Assembly: GCA_018826895.1 (NCBI GenBank)
Contig: JAHJYA010000042.1
Coordinates: 1-64,000, forward strand
Direction of reading: 5' to 3'
DNA from: Gammaproteobacteria bacterium
GTDB lineage: Bacteria > Pseudomonadota > Gammaproteobacteria > Pseudomonadales > Pseudomonadaceae
DNA: 64,000 bases
The notes beneath the pieces are model-generated. The model did not search any database and had not been told where the DNA came from. It saw only the letters and a list, made by a program, of their open reading frames with translations. The position numbers were made by a program, and so were the translations under genes. This document shows positions 33,323 to 41,700 of this stretch, one piece after another; within the stretch, counting starts at the first letter, position 1; each line of letters begins with the position of its first letter.

Positions 33323-34315
33323 TTAACCGATTGCAGCAGAATCGTCACTGAACACCGCGCAGTCACGTCCACGCGCTTTGGCTGAATAAAGCGCTTCATC
33401 CGCACGCTTCAGCCAGATATCAGCAGTCATTCCCGGCAGCCAAGGTGCCACGCCAAATGACACCGTTACTTCCTTACCATCGGGCGTTTTCAGGTTGTTT
33501 TTGATGGCCTCTCTAAGCTTGTTGATACAGGCCTGTTGCTGCTGAAGGCTGACCTCAGGAATGAGCAGGACAAACTCCTCCCCGCCGAACCGGTAAAATC
33601 GATCATATTTGCGGATATTGGCCATAGTAATGGCGGAAAAATCCCTCAAGACTTGATCGCCAACAGCATGACCATAATTATCATTCACCACCTTAAAGTG
33701 ATCGATATCCACAATAGCCAATAACTGTTGAGTGCCATTACGTTCCGCACTGGATAATGCCGCTGCCATACCTGAGCGCAATGACCGTCGATTAAAGGCA
33801 CCCGTCAAAGGATCAATAGTATTCAGGGTTTCCAGCAAATTAAACTGCTTCAAACTATGACGGGCATACACATAGGCACTCATTGACAACATCATGCTCG
33901 TGATAATAAAAGAATTCAGCGAGACAATATTAAATACATCTGCCAAAGCCACCACCACTGCACCGGCGACTGCATTTATAAACAGGGCTTCAACAGGCCT
34001 TACGAGAATAAACGTACTGGCGCATACGGGGTAAACCCACAAAACACCATCCACCCCATTATTAATAGCAACGGTCACTGCGCCAGCGTTAATAAATACG
34101 GCAGCTATTGCACTAACAATTCGAATTTTTTTGAAATAGTACGCGCAAGCAACAATACTGATGAGCCCAACAATCAGCAGCACATCAACGAGCACTGCAA
34201 TGAAGTCACCTTCCTGATAGCGGATAACCACAAAGGGAGAAACACCCAACACAGCAACTGCACCGAGTAACGCCAACATCGAAAGCTGATATTTTTGCTG
34301 CAGTTGATTAATCAT
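33323..34315 (-). CDS. Membrane diguanylate cyclase (GGDEF)
   Basis: Makes cyclic di-GMP. 330 residues: an N-terminal membrane region with about five or six hydrophobic helices (residues 12-150), then a GGDEF domain (about 160-325). The active-site motif is GGEEF at 244-248. RKYD at 235-238 is an RxxD inhibitory I-site five residues before it, so product inhibition is likely. DIDHFKVVNDNYGHAVGD is also typical. No EAL domain. The membrane part does not match a sensor type I can name. A GGGGACAGATTTATT repeat lies upstream. Confidence 0.93.
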   Translation of the reverse strand: MINQLQQKYQLSMLALLGAVAVLGVSPFVVIRYQEGDFIAVLVDVLLIVGLISIVACAYYFKKIRIVSAIAAVFINAGAVTVAINNGVDGVLWVYPVCASTFILVRPVEALFINAVAGAVVVALADVFNIVSLNSFIITSMMLSMSAYVYARHSLKQFNLLETLNTIDPLTGAFNRRSLRSGMAAALSSAERNGTQQLLAIVDIDHFKVVNDNYGHAVGDQVLRDFSAITMANIRKYDRFYRFGGEEFVLLIPEVSLQQQQACINKLREAIKNNLKTPDGKEVTVSFGVAPWLPGMTADIWLKRADEALYSAKARGRDCAVFSDDSAAIG

Positions 34316-34413
34316 AATTCACTCAAAAATAAAAACGGCTAATACTGAAATCTAAAAACACTCAACCACGTTGAAAAGCTCGGCATCTGGTTACTAATTT
34401 CTCACCACCCATG

Positions 34414-34533
34414 CGAAAAGGGGACAGATTTATTATCTTCGTTGCCCAAGACCACTGATTTCGCCTTTACGACAAGCGAGTAGCCCGGACAACCGCCGCA
34501 AGGGTGGATGCAAAGAGCGCCATCCAGCCTACG
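34414..34533. repeat. GGGGACAGATTTATT motif plus family-B repeat
   Basis: gaaaaggggacagatttatt (34414-34433) is followed by a family-B element (34480-34533) with gtagcccggacaaccgccgc and arms AGGGTGGATG/CATCCAGCCT. A very similar motif, agagacagatttatcttctc, occurs at 27694. GGGACAGA sequences of this kind often border REP-associated transposase genes; none is present here. Confidence 0.6.
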
Positions 34534-34543
34534 AGGCTAGCCA

Positions 34544-34732
34544 TTAACCCTTGCCTTTCTTCTTGGCGATCGCCTTCATTCGCGCGGCAGCCTTCTGCAC
34601 GGTGGCCATCTTCTCGGGCCTTTTCATGCCGCGCCATTTGCGGATTTCTTCGCGCGTGCGTCCGCAACTGACGCACAGCTCGCTGTTGAGCTGGCATAGC
34701 GACACGCAGGGGTTCTCAATGTCCTTGGCCAC
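34544..34732 (-). CDS. DUF1289 cysteine-motif protein
   Basis: 62 residues from a GTG start (VAKDIENPCVSLCQLNSELC); an ATG at 34771 would add 13 residues but lies deep in the upstream gene. The DUF1289 pattern is clear: NPCVSLC, then CVSCGRTREEIRKW, four cysteines that may bind metal, followed by a Lys-rich tail. The start overlaps the end of the 110-residue gene upstream by 17 bp, suggesting coupling. Function unknown. Confidence 0.8.
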   Translation of the reverse strand: MAKDIENPCVSLCQLNSELCVSCGRTREEIRKWRGMKRPEKMATVQKAAARMKAIAKKKGKG

Positions 34733-35048
34733 GTTTGCCCCTTGCCGGCTGCTCGACCGCAAACGCGACATGGGCGGCGATGCTGGAGACGCTGATGCCC
34801 ACTTGTTCGAATGCAGCGAGCGTCAGCTCCAGCATTCTCGCCTTGTCCGTACTCGCCAGCGCCCGGGCTTTGTGTGCCTCGGTCTCGAACATCCAGGTCA
34901 CCACCAGGCTCTGCGGAAAGTGCGCGTAGTCCACCTCATGGGTGAGCCACTGGAAGCCAACGATTTCACTTTTTGCCGTTTCGCAGGCGCCGGTCAAGGT
35001 GCGGATCAACTCATGCTCGATGCCTGAGAATTTTCGTTTCGACGACAT
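34716..35048 (-). CDS. Conserved hypothetical protein
   Basis: 110 residues starting MSSKRKFSGIEHELIRTLTG. Soluble alpha/beta-looking protein with FQWLTHEVDYAHFPQSLVVT and MFETEAHKARALA; no catalytic motif recognised. The last 17 bases overlap the DUF1289 gene, with which it probably forms a two-gene unit. Its GC content is near the chromosome average, so it may belong to the native backbone inside the accessory patch. Database names of Fis-type regulator exist for similar proteins, but I see no HTH. Confidence 0.7.
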   Translation of the reverse strand: MSSKRKFSGIEHELIRTLTGACETAKSEIVGFQWLTHEVDYAHFPQSLVVTWMFETEAHKARALASTDKARMLELTLAAFEQVGISVSSIAAHVAFAVEQPARGKRGQGH

Positions 35049-35243
35049 TCATAAGCCCATAGAAGCTGAACGGCTAAAGCATACGACTTTACCCGAAAAC
35101 CCTTTCTGCAAACCCATTCTCGGGATACGGGATTAAGCTGGCCGGTTGCGTATTCGCGTCAGCGATTGCACCGCGCCAGGAGATAGGGCAGCATCCAGCC
35201 GCATCATGGCCATATGCCACAATCGATACCAGTGAAGGGACTC

Positions 35244-35792
35244 ATGAAAAAACCAAAAGCCGACTTCGATTACATCTGCGAGTTATTGGAGGCGTTCTTC
35301 AAACAACGCGCCTTACGCAAGTCATTCCGGATCATCTTCGAGCAAGAAATCACAGGCTGGGAAGTCTGGTTTCAGGTCGAGTTCGCTCGCTTCCTGGCAG
35401 AACACCCAGGCATGCCGGAATGGGGAAGAGAACTCACCTTCCAGTTTGATTACCGACGAGAAAGCGTTCGCTCGTCCCTCAAGCCCGACTTCATAATCCG
35501 CAAGAAAGGTTGGGCAACCGACCGATATGTTGCGTTAGAAATAAAACAGCACGTTAACTTGGGAAACTGCGTGTCGAACATGATCGAAGATCTGGGGAAG
35601 GTTGCCAAAATACGCAAATCCCAGATAGATCTGCGCTCCTATTGGGCGCTTGGGATCTTCCAGACAGATCCTGATCAAAGTGTCGAAGCCATCGTTGCAG
35701 AAAAGCTGCAGAACAGTGGTCTCGAGTATCATGCGGGCGTCTCGTCAGTGACCAAGATACCTCGAACGCCTTTCAGCTACGTCCTGTTCTAA
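35244..35792 (+). CDS. Putative PD-(D/E)XK nuclease, stand-alone
   Basis: 182 residues from MKKPKADFDYICELLEAFFK with AAGGGA at the right spacing; an ATG 30 bp upstream is less likely. Candidate nuclease core: E46 (WFQVEFARFL helix), D82 (LKPDFIIRKKGW) and E99-x-K101 (YVALEIKQHVN), the PD-(D/E)XK pattern of restriction and repair nucleases. No methyltransferase, helicase or specificity subunit is adjacent. The fold assignment is from motif spacing only. The gene lies between the DUF1289 pair (divergent) and a GNAT gene remnant. Confidence 0.65.
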   Translation: MKKPKADFDYICELLEAFFKQRALRKSFRIIFEQEITGWEVWFQVEFARFLAEHPGMPEWGRELTFQFDYRRESVRSSLKPDFIIRKKGWATDRYVALEIKQHVNLGNCVSNMIEDLGKVAKIRKSQIDLRSYWALGIFQTDPDQSVEAIVAEKLQNSGLEYHAGVSSVTKIPRTPFSYVLF

Positions 35793-35902
35793 TGTCACTA
35801 CCTTCATTGCACATTACGGCGGCGGGTATCAGCTTGTAGCGCTGCTGAGCGCCGGCAACACGCGTTACAATGGCGCCCGCTGTTTTATCAAGAGCCCGCC
35901 TT

Positions 35903-36034
35903 TCGAGGTTCACCCTCACCCACCTCGCTGCGCCGCCACCCTAGCCCCTCAAAGCCCCGGGTGCTGCAGATGGTGGTGCACTACTTCAGCGATATCAGCC
36001 CGGTACCGCTGACGCCCAGCAACCCACTCTATTT
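35903..36034 (+). pseudogene. Decayed 5' fragment of GNAT gene
   Basis: The sequence from TTTCGAGGTTCACCCTCACC through CGCCCAGCAACCCACTCTAT parallels 41693-41829, the start of the intact GNAT gene. The translation QMVVHYFSDISPVPLTPSNP corresponds to QMVVDYFGDISPVSLTPSNP. The ATG is changed to AGG, an in-frame TAG interrupts the early part, and homology stops at about codon 40. Upstream, tacaatggcgccc is also shared (35869 and 41645). It is a partial, decayed duplication 5.8 kb from its parent. Confidence 0.85.
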
Positions 36035-36103
36035 GCGTGACGGATCACGCGGCGCGGCGGCGAGATACCCTACCCTGAGCGAGGCCACCTGGAGCAGCCC
36101 GCG

Positions 36104-36412
36104 ATGAGCGACAGCAGTAATCTGATCATTTTCCTTTCGACCCAGCTTCTGCTGCCGCTGGGTCTGGCGTACCTCTATTGCCGGAAAAAGTGCATTCCCA
36201 CCGATTCCTGGCAAGCGGCCAGCTTCTCTCTTATTGCCCTGTCCGTTGCGATGTTGCTGTTCACCGGCCTGCTCGGCCTACCCGCCCCTGTGAAATACGT
36301 CGGTTTCGTGACCGACCGCTCCATGGGCTGGACCTGCGGTGCCATCGGTATCGTCGGCGGGCTGGTGATGGGTGCCATCGCGCGGCGTTTCGAGGGCAAA
36401 CCAGACCGCTAG
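36104..36412 (+). CDS. Small inner-membrane protein
   Basis: 102 residues starting MSDSSNLIIFLSTQLLLPLG. Three hydrophobic segments are visible (about 7-25, 40-58 and 77-95), with a glycine-rich last helix (GAIGIVGGLVMGAIARRF). No enzyme motif. A hairpin GCACTGCTCG-CGTT-CGAGCAGTGC (36471-36494) separates it from the next gene on the same strand. Function unknown. Confidence 0.65.
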   Translation: MSDSSNLIIFLSTQLLLPLGLAYLYCRKKCIPTDSWQAASFSLIALSVAMLLFTGLLGLPAPVKYVGFVTDRSMGWTCGAIGIVGGLVMGAIARRFEGKPDR

Positions 36413-36513
36413 ATGCGTCGGCGTACCGGCTGAGTACCGGGTCGTTACAGTCGCGGGGTTGCCCCTCCCAGCACTGCTCGCGTTCGAGCAGTGCGCTACC
36501 AAGGAATAGCGCC

Positions 36514-37032
36514 ATGGACATCCGCTTTCTGACGTTCACCGACTTTCACAGTGTGTATTTCTACCGCGCGATCACCCTGAGCATCCTCGTAGCAATCGGC
36601 GGGCTGCTGGTCATCAGATCACCAGACACGCGGCTGCCCGAGCTGCTGCTGGTCGGCGGCTGTCTGTTGCCCATGGCATGGCGGTTTGCGCTGGAATGGC
36701 GGCGTTTGAACAACGCCAAGCCTGCTTCCGTGCACAACGATGAGCTGATCCTTTCCAGTGAACGCGGCCACCGACAGATCGCGCTGAGCAGCGTGGCGGC
36801 GGTCACCTCGAAGCACAGCCTATTTATGGTGCGGCGTTACCGCTCCTGGTCCGAGCATTTGGCGTTTGTCGAGTTCACCCTGCACAACGGCGAGCGCATC
36901 TACACCCTGGCGGAGAGCGCCTTATTTGAATCGCCTGCAGCCAAGCAAAGCCTGGCGGCCATTCGAGCCGCCGTGCTGGCTGCCAAGGTAAGAAGCGCCG
37001 CCACTGACAGCGACGCTACGCTGGCGCGCTAG
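36514..37032 (+). CDS. Membrane-anchored protein, PH-like soluble part
   Basis: 172 residues from MDIRFLTFTDFHSVYFYRAI with AAGGAATAG upstream; the ORF is open much further upstream, but that overlaps the preceding gene. Two N-terminal hydrophobic helices (about 15-35 and 45-60) are followed by a soluble domain with RQIALSSVAAVTSKHSLF and EFTLHNGERIYTLAES. That alternation is reminiscent of bacterial PH-like domains. This is a weak structural guess; function unknown. Confidence 0.65.
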   Translation: MDIRFLTFTDFHSVYFYRAITLSILVAIGGLLVIRSPDTRLPELLLVGGCLLPMAWRFALEWRRLNNAKPASVHNDELILSSERGHRQIALSSVAAVTSKHSLFMVRRYRSWSEHLAFVEFTLHNGERIYTLAESALFESPAAKQSLAAIRAAVLAAKVRSAATDSDATLAR

Positions 37033-37240
37033 CCCGCACCGCTGCACGCAGAGGCGCGCACGAAAGAGTAGCGATAACCACCGCGCAATACCGGGATAGG
37101 GATGCAGCTGCACCTGGCTACCGCCGCTGAAGCATTAGCGCTTTGCACGCGGCGGCCAGCGAGAGAGCAGAGAGGCAAAAGCGTAGGGCTAACTCGCAAA
37201 CCAGCGAGTAGCCAAAGGAGAGGGCTCAGCGCCCATCAGC

Positions 37241-37465
37241 TCAGTTCTTTTTCTTATCGTCCTTGCCCACTTCGTGACCAATCACCCCGCCGACTGCCGC
37301 ACCTAAACCGGTGCAGAGCACTCCGCCGCAGAGCAGGTTCCCGGCAACCCCGCCCACCACAGCGCCACCGGCGGTGGTTTTGTCTTGGTGAGACATGTTC
37401 GAGCAACCGCTCAAACCAACGGTGGCAAACACAAGACCGGCGAACAGCAATTTAGACATACCCAT
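37241..37465 (-). CDS. Small glycine-zipper lipoprotein
   Basis: 74 residues starting MGMSKLLFAGLVFATVGLSG with a GGAG ribosome-binding site. Lipobox LSGC puts the acylated Cys at residue 21. The mature part has a glycine-zipper pattern (GGAVVGGVAGNL, then GLGAAVGGVIGHEVG) as in OsmB/SlyB-like outer-membrane lipoproteins, and a lysine tail (KDDKKKN). Two extra cysteines sit inside the zipper. Probably envelope-stress related by family; nothing in the sequence shows its regulation. Confidence 0.8.
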   Translation of the reverse strand: MGMSKLLFAGLVFATVGLSGCSNMSHQDKTTAGGAVVGGVAGNLLCGGVLCTGLGAAVGGVIGHEVGKDDKKKN

Positions 37466-37866
37466 GAGCGTGACTCCAATGCACCGCCTTATGAAATGCT
37501 CCGGCTAAGTTGCCCGATTCCATAGACGGCAGATGGCCATTGTGGGCTGATTGTGGCCCGGCGTCTGATAAATCGTCAGGTGATCATTCAGCAGGCCAAA
37601 AGCGAGCCTGACAGCCAACTGATCTGGCCATTCCCCGCGCAGGTGACTGCCGCCCCCTGCCCCACGCAAAGCCATACTTCGCTTTGAAAAAGCACATCGA
37701 CCCGACCAATACGCCATGGGATACGCACTGCCGTCAGGCCGAGTCCGAGTAGATGGACGCGGGTTATAGCCCATCATCAATAAATGGGAGATGCAGGCGG
37801 CCCGCAGACACCGAAATGGCATTGAGCTACCATCGCGATCCTTCATAACCACCCGAAAGGACTCCT
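37466..37866. other. Gene-free stretch, 401 bp
   Basis: No supported gene. A minus-strand frame (37505-37852) without a good start reads PDQLAVRLAFGLLNDHLTIY near its end and might be a remnant of a lost gene, but I cannot assign it. AAAGGACTCC at 37857 is the ribosome-binding site of the next lipoprotein. Confidence 0.5.
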
Positions 37867-38415
37867 ATGCTCAAGCGTTTCGCTCTACTGGTAACCGCCG
37901 CTGCCGTTCTGCAAGGTTGCGGTGTGTCCATGACTCGCTACGAACCCAACTTCGACAATGTGCAAATACTCAAGCAACAGGCGCCGCTGAGTGCCATGAA
38001 CGCGCCAAGCGTGGTGGCGGATAAGGGGCTGGATTCGATCTCGGTGCGCACCAACCCCATCCGTAGCCCGGACGGCTCGCTGAGCAAGCATGTGCAACAA
38101 GCGCTGGAAGCAGAACTGCGCCTGGCAGGCCTTCTGGAACCTACTGCGTCGCGACATCTGGATGTGCAGTTGCGCCAAAACAGCCTTACGGCTGGCATGG
38201 GCAGTGGTGAAGGTGTGATCGGTGCGGATTTCAAACTGAGCGAGGGCAGCACGGTGCTGTACAGCGGCAGCAAGACCGTCACCAGCACCTGGGACAGCAG
38301 CTTCGTGGGTGCCATCGCCATTCCGGCGGCGGCTAACGCCTACAACCCGCTGGTGCGCAAGCTGCTGGCAGAGCTGTATCAGGACCCGGCCTTTATCAAG
38401 GCATTGAAGCAGTAG
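37867..38415 (+). CDS. Lipoprotein, unknown function
   Basis: 182 residues starting MLKRFALLVTAAAVLQGC: signal peptide with lipobox LQGC (Cys18). The mature part has VRTNPIRSPDGSLSKHVQQA, a run HLDVQLRQNSLTAGMGSGEG, and GSKTVTSTWDSSFVGAIAIP. It resembles the DUF4410/LPS-assembly-like small lipoproteins in layout only. Convergent with another lipoprotein gene of similar size, separated by a strong shared hairpin. Probably an outer-membrane or periplasmic-face protein. Confidence 0.75.
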   Translation: MLKRFALLVTAAAVLQGCGVSMTRYEPNFDNVQILKQQAPLSAMNAPSVVADKGLDSISVRTNPIRSPDGSLSKHVQQALEAELRLAGLLEPTASRHLDVQLRQNSLTAGMGSGEGVIGADFKLSEGSTVLYSGSKTVTSTWDSSFVGAIAIPAAANAYNPLVRKLLAELYQDPAFIKALKQ

Positions 38416-38421
38416 TAGAAC

Positions 38422-38448
38422 AATCGGCGCGCCTTGGGCGCGCCGATT
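38422..38448. terminator. Bidirectional hairpin between two lipoprotein genes
   Basis: AATCGGCGCGC (38422-38432) and GCGCGCCGATT (38438-38448), perfect 11-bp arms with loop CTTGG, lying between convergent stops at 38415 and 38453. No T-run longer than two, so it is terminator-like. Confidence 0.7.
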
Positions 38449-38452
38449 GCGA

Positions 38453-39085
38453 TCAGCCGCGCATCAGCAGCGAGCGCCCCTGAGCGTATTTCAACACCTG
38501 CTGGTCGAGCAGTTGCTTGAGCAGAGCGTTGAACTGCCGACGGAAGCTGTCGTTCACGGCATCGGCCGGGGTGTGAGCCATCATGGGGATGAACACCAAG
38601 CCCATCCAGGTGCGCACCGAGTCCTGGTTCTCACCGACCTTGATCGCCTGGCCCTGCTCGTCCAGCACCTGCAGGGTCATGGTGTATTCGTCTTTCGCGC
38701 TCCCGGGAATGATCCCCAGGGTAAAGCCGGTAATCATGCCACTGACCATGGCTGCTCCAGCCGAGCCGCTGTTGTAGACGCTCAGCTTGAGGGTGTAGTC
38801 GCCCGGCTGCTTCTGGAACTGATCGAGGGTGTAGCGACTGAACATGCCAGAGTCGCGCAGTGCAGCTTCAAGCTGCGGCTTGAGCATATCGCGCCCCTGC
38901 GGGACTTCGACGGCCTTGGTGCTGCCGGCTTCGCCCTGGTAGAACGTGAAATCAACGAATACGCCAGGGCGCTGTTGATAGCTCGACATCGTGGGCAATG
39001 TGGTTTCTGCGACCTGCTCCCCCGGAAAGCTGGCACACCCTGCCAGCGCCAGAACCATCGCCATACCGAGCATTTTGAACTTCAT
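38453..39085 (-). CDS. Lipoprotein, unknown function
   Basis: 210 residues starting MKFKMLGMAMVLALAGCASF: signal peptide with lipobox LAGC (Cys17). The mature part includes SSYQQRPGVFVDFTFYQGEA, a hydrophobic glycine-rich stretch VSGMITGFTLGIIPGSAKDE, and a basic C-terminus. It shares the pattern of the convergent lipoprotein (a variable N-part then a Gly-rich segment and a LLAEL/LLKQLL-type end), but clear homology is not visible by eye. Likely envelope-located. Confidence 0.75.
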   Translation of the reverse strand: MKFKMLGMAMVLALAGCASFPGEQVAETTLPTMSSYQQRPGVFVDFTFYQGEAGSTKAVEVPQGRDMLKPQLEAALRDSGMFSRYTLDQFQKQPGDYTLKLSVYNSGSAGAAMVSGMITGFTLGIIPGSAKDEYTMTLQVLDEQGQAIKVGENQDSVRTWMGLVFIPMMAHTPADAVNDSFRRQFNALLKQLLDQQVLKYAQGRSLLMRG

Positions 39086-39207
39086 ATCGACTCATCCTTG
39101 TTGGCTTAAAAATGCCGTCGTTGCGACAGCCGCGACACTCTATGCAAAGCGCGCAAAAGTGGCAATTAGCCACTCTTTATTCTCTTAAGCCGCCTTCCCT
39201 GACCGGA

Positions 39208-39951
39208 TCAGCGCTTCACACAGACAAACAGCGCATTGCCGGCCTCGGCATCCCAGGACGTGAGCTTTTCATAGTCGTGGGCCAGCATGTGCACCTCGAA
39301 GTCGGGCGCCAGTAGCGCCTGCAGTTCGGCAAAGCTCACCGCGACCATGGGGTGTTCGTCGTGCCAGACCTGGGTGTGCTCATCCATTGTTCGTTCGATG
39401 CGCAGCCGGAGCGATTGCTGCTCGCCCTCCCCGCGGTAATGCCAGCCCGAGCGAAAGCTGAACAGGCCGTCCGCATGGTGGGCGGTGTGTGCGGCGAAGG
39501 AGGCGTTGTCTATGCGGTCTTTGTCGACGGCGTTGAAGCAGAATACGCCGTTGGCGGCCAGTGCACGGTGCACGCTGGCAATGCAGGCCTTGAGCCGCTC
39601 GATGCCCGCGCTGTAGTGCAGGGAATAGAGGAAGCAGGTGATCAGGTCGACCGGCTCGGCCATGCTAAAGGCGCACATATCCTGCCGAGAGAATTGCGCT
39701 TCCGGGCAGCGCAAAGCGGCGCGGTCCAGCATCGGTTGGTTGATGTCCAGCCCGCTGCTTTGGTAACCAGCATCGGTGAAGTGGCGCACGTGCGGGCCGG
39801 TGCCGCAGGCCAGGTCCAGGTGGCGCTTGCCGGCGTTGCCAAACAGCTGTTGCAAGCGATGCACGCAGTGGCTTTGCGCCTGGTAGTCGATATCGGCGCA
39901 CATGAGGTCGTAATAACCCGACAGGTCGGTATAGAGGGCGTTGCCGGGCAT
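39208..39951 (-). CDS. Class I SAM-dependent methyltransferase
   Basis: 247 residues from MPGNALYTDLSGYYDLMCAD (ATG 39949-39951, AGGTCACT upstream); the ORF opens 67 residues earlier, but that part lacks family character. SAM-binding motif I is HLDLACGTGPHVRHF, with the acidic motif II region SSGLDINQPMLDRA and DLITCFLYSLHYS as motif IV-like. Small-molecule type; substrate unknown. The conserved YYDLMCADIDYQ start is common in a family of stand-alone methyltransferases. Confidence 0.85.
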   Translation of the reverse strand: MPGNALYTDLSGYYDLMCADIDYQAQSHCVHRLQQLFGNAGKRHLDLACGTGPHVRHFTDAGYQSSGLDINQPMLDRAALRCPEAQFSRQDMCAFSMAEPVDLITCFLYSLHYSAGIERLKACIASVHRALAANGVFCFNAVDKDRIDNASFAAHTAHHADGLFSFRSGWHYRGEGEQQSLRLRIERTMDEHTQVWHDEHPMVAVSFAELQALLAPDFEVHMLAHDYEKLTSWDAEAGNALFVCVKR

Positions 39952-40286
39952 AGTGACCTGGTTTTTAACGGCGGGATAAGGGCGCGCATCATAGCCCAAG
40001 CCGGCACTGGAAGCCTTGGCAGCGGCGCCAGTACCCATGCCGGGGACGGTCTGCTCTACAGCGTTGTGCAAGTGGCTATCCTCTTCACACCCCAATGTCA
40101 TCGTACGACATGGCTCACTAGCGGAAGTCATACACGCAGCTTTTAAGCCCAACCTATAAGGATACCCCCCTTAAAGCCGATGTTGTACGCCATAGCAAAG
40201 CGGCACTATTTCCAAAGTCGTCATACATCGTATAAGTTATTTGCGCCGCATCCTGCGGTCCAACAAGAACAATAAGGACACTCACG
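39952..40286. other. Divergent intergenic region, 335 bp
   Basis: Promoters for the methyltransferase (minus) and the SMP-30 gene (plus) should lie here. AATAAGGACACTCACG just before 40287 is a good ribosome-binding site. No other gene, repeat or operator was recognised. Confidence 0.5.
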
Positions 40287-41378
40287 ATGAACGACGAACA
40301 ACGCCCTGCCGGCTCACGCCGGCAATTTCTCAAGCACTCCCTGGCCTTTTCGGCGGCGGCAGCCGGCATTGGCTCGCTGCTGCCGCAACTGGCACGCGCC
40401 ACCGAGCCGCTGAACCTGCGCTACCCCGACCCGTCGGTGGAGATTCTCGACGATGGTTTTCTCGACCTGCGCCTGTTCAACGCCAGCGTAGAAAAGCTGG
40501 CCAGCGGGCTGCGCTGGGCCGAAGGTCCGGTATGGGTGGGGGATGGCCGCTACTTGCTGCTCAGCGATATCCCCAATAACCGCATCATGCGCTGGGACGA
40601 GATCAGCCAGTCGCTGGGTGTTTACCGTGAGTCTTCGAACTTTTCCAATGGCCTGACGCGCGACAACCAAGGGTGCCTGATCGCCTGCGAGGGCTCGACC
40701 AACGAGGGCCTGGGCCGGCGCATCACCCGTACCGAGCACGACGGCAGCATCACGGTGCTGGCTGACAATTACGAGGGGAAACGCTTCAACTCACCCAACG
40801 ATATTGTGGTCAAACGCGACGGTTCGATCTGGTTCACCGACCCACCCTTCCAGGCCGGCAACGAGTACGAAGGCCATAAGGTTCAGATCGAGCTGCCCCA
40901 TGGCGTGTACCGCATCGACGGCCAGAGCCTGAAGGTCAGCCGCGTTATCGATAACCTCGCCGGCCCCAATGGCCTGTGCTTTTCGCCAGACGAGCAAAGC
41001 CTTTATGTGGTGGAAGGTCGGGCCAAGCCTAACCGCCTGGTATGGGCGTACCCCGTCAACGCTGATGGCACGCTGGGCGAGCGACGCACGCATATCGACG
41101 CTGGCGCAACGGGCGCGGTCGACGGCATCAAGTGCGACGAAGCCGGCAACCTCTGGTGTGGCTGGGGCAGCAACGGCTCCCCCCAGGGCAAACCGGAAGA
41201 GCTGGACGGCGTTCGGGTGTTCAACACCCAGGGCAAAGCCATCGGCCACATTCGCCTGCCAGAACGCTGCGCCAACCTGTGCTTTGGCGGGTTACAGGGC
41301 AACCGGCTGTTTATGGCCAGCAGCCACTCGATCTATTCGGTCTACGTGAATACGCGTGGGGCGACCTTTATCAAGTGA
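40287..41378 (+). CDS. Tat-exported SMP-30/gluconolactonase-family protein
   Basis: 363 residues. The N-terminus has a twin-arginine signal, SRRQFLKHSLAFSAAAAGIG, cleaved near ARA-TE, so the folded protein is exported to the periplasm. The mature part is a six-bladed SMP-30 beta-propeller with metal-site residues in GLRWAEGPVWV (Glu), FNSPNDIVVK (Asn-Asp), GPNGLCFSPDE and GAVDGIKCDEAGNLW (Asp). It probably hydrolyses a sugar lactone or related ester; substrate unknown. Monocistronic. Confidence 0.9.
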   Translation: MNDEQRPAGSRRQFLKHSLAFSAAAAGIGSLLPQLARATEPLNLRYPDPSVEILDDGFLDLRLFNASVEKLASGLRWAEGPVWVGDGRYLLLSDIPNNRIMRWDEISQSLGVYRESSNFSNGLTRDNQGCLIACEGSTNEGLGRRITRTEHDGSITVLADNYEGKRFNSPNDIVVKRDGSIWFTDPPFQAGNEYEGHKVQIELPHGVYRIDGQSLKVSRVIDNLAGPNGLCFSPDEQSLYVVEGRAKPNRLVWAYPVNADGTLGERRTHIDAGATGAVDGIKCDEAGNLWCGWGSNGSPQGKPEELDGVRVFNTQGKAIGHIRLPERCANLCFGGLQGNRLFMASSHSIYSVYVNTRGATFIK

Positions 41379-41700
41379 TGCGCCCGGCACACAAGCTGTC
41401 GATGCCACAAGCCTCGCGCTAAGGCGCGGCGCCGATGCTTTGGGTTGGAGCCGCGCCCCGCGGCGAATGCCATGGGCAACACCGAAGTCACTGCATGGCT
41501 GCAATCGATTCGCCCCGAGGCGGGGCTCCTACCCTGCATGCGATGTCCAGTCCGGACATCGCCCCCGAAAACGTGCCGCTCAAAAACTCGGCACGAAGCG
41601 ACAGCCAATCCGCGCTGGCAGCGGCGCTGACAAGACGCGGGCGCTACAATGGCGCCCTCGCCCATTGCCCTGCCTGGGTACGCCTGGAGCCAACGTTTCG
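41379..41700. repeat. REP-like sequence upstream of GNAT gene
   Basis: A 322-bp gap with GGAGCCGCGCCCCGCGGCGA (41448) and the opposing GATTCGCCCCGAGGCGGGGCTCC (about 41506-41529), a member of the GTAGGAGC repeat family. The ORF of the GNAT gene stays open across it, but the coding start is at 41701. Confidence 0.6.

Noticed and set aside
37505..37852. 115-residue minus-strand frame in a gene-free gap
   Set aside because: No ribosome-binding site, uneven composition and no family resemblance; at most a gene remnant.
26000..37900. Integrative element with att sites
   Set aside because: No integrase, no tRNA gene and no direct repeat at the edges was found; the patch looks like accumulated insertions and decay.
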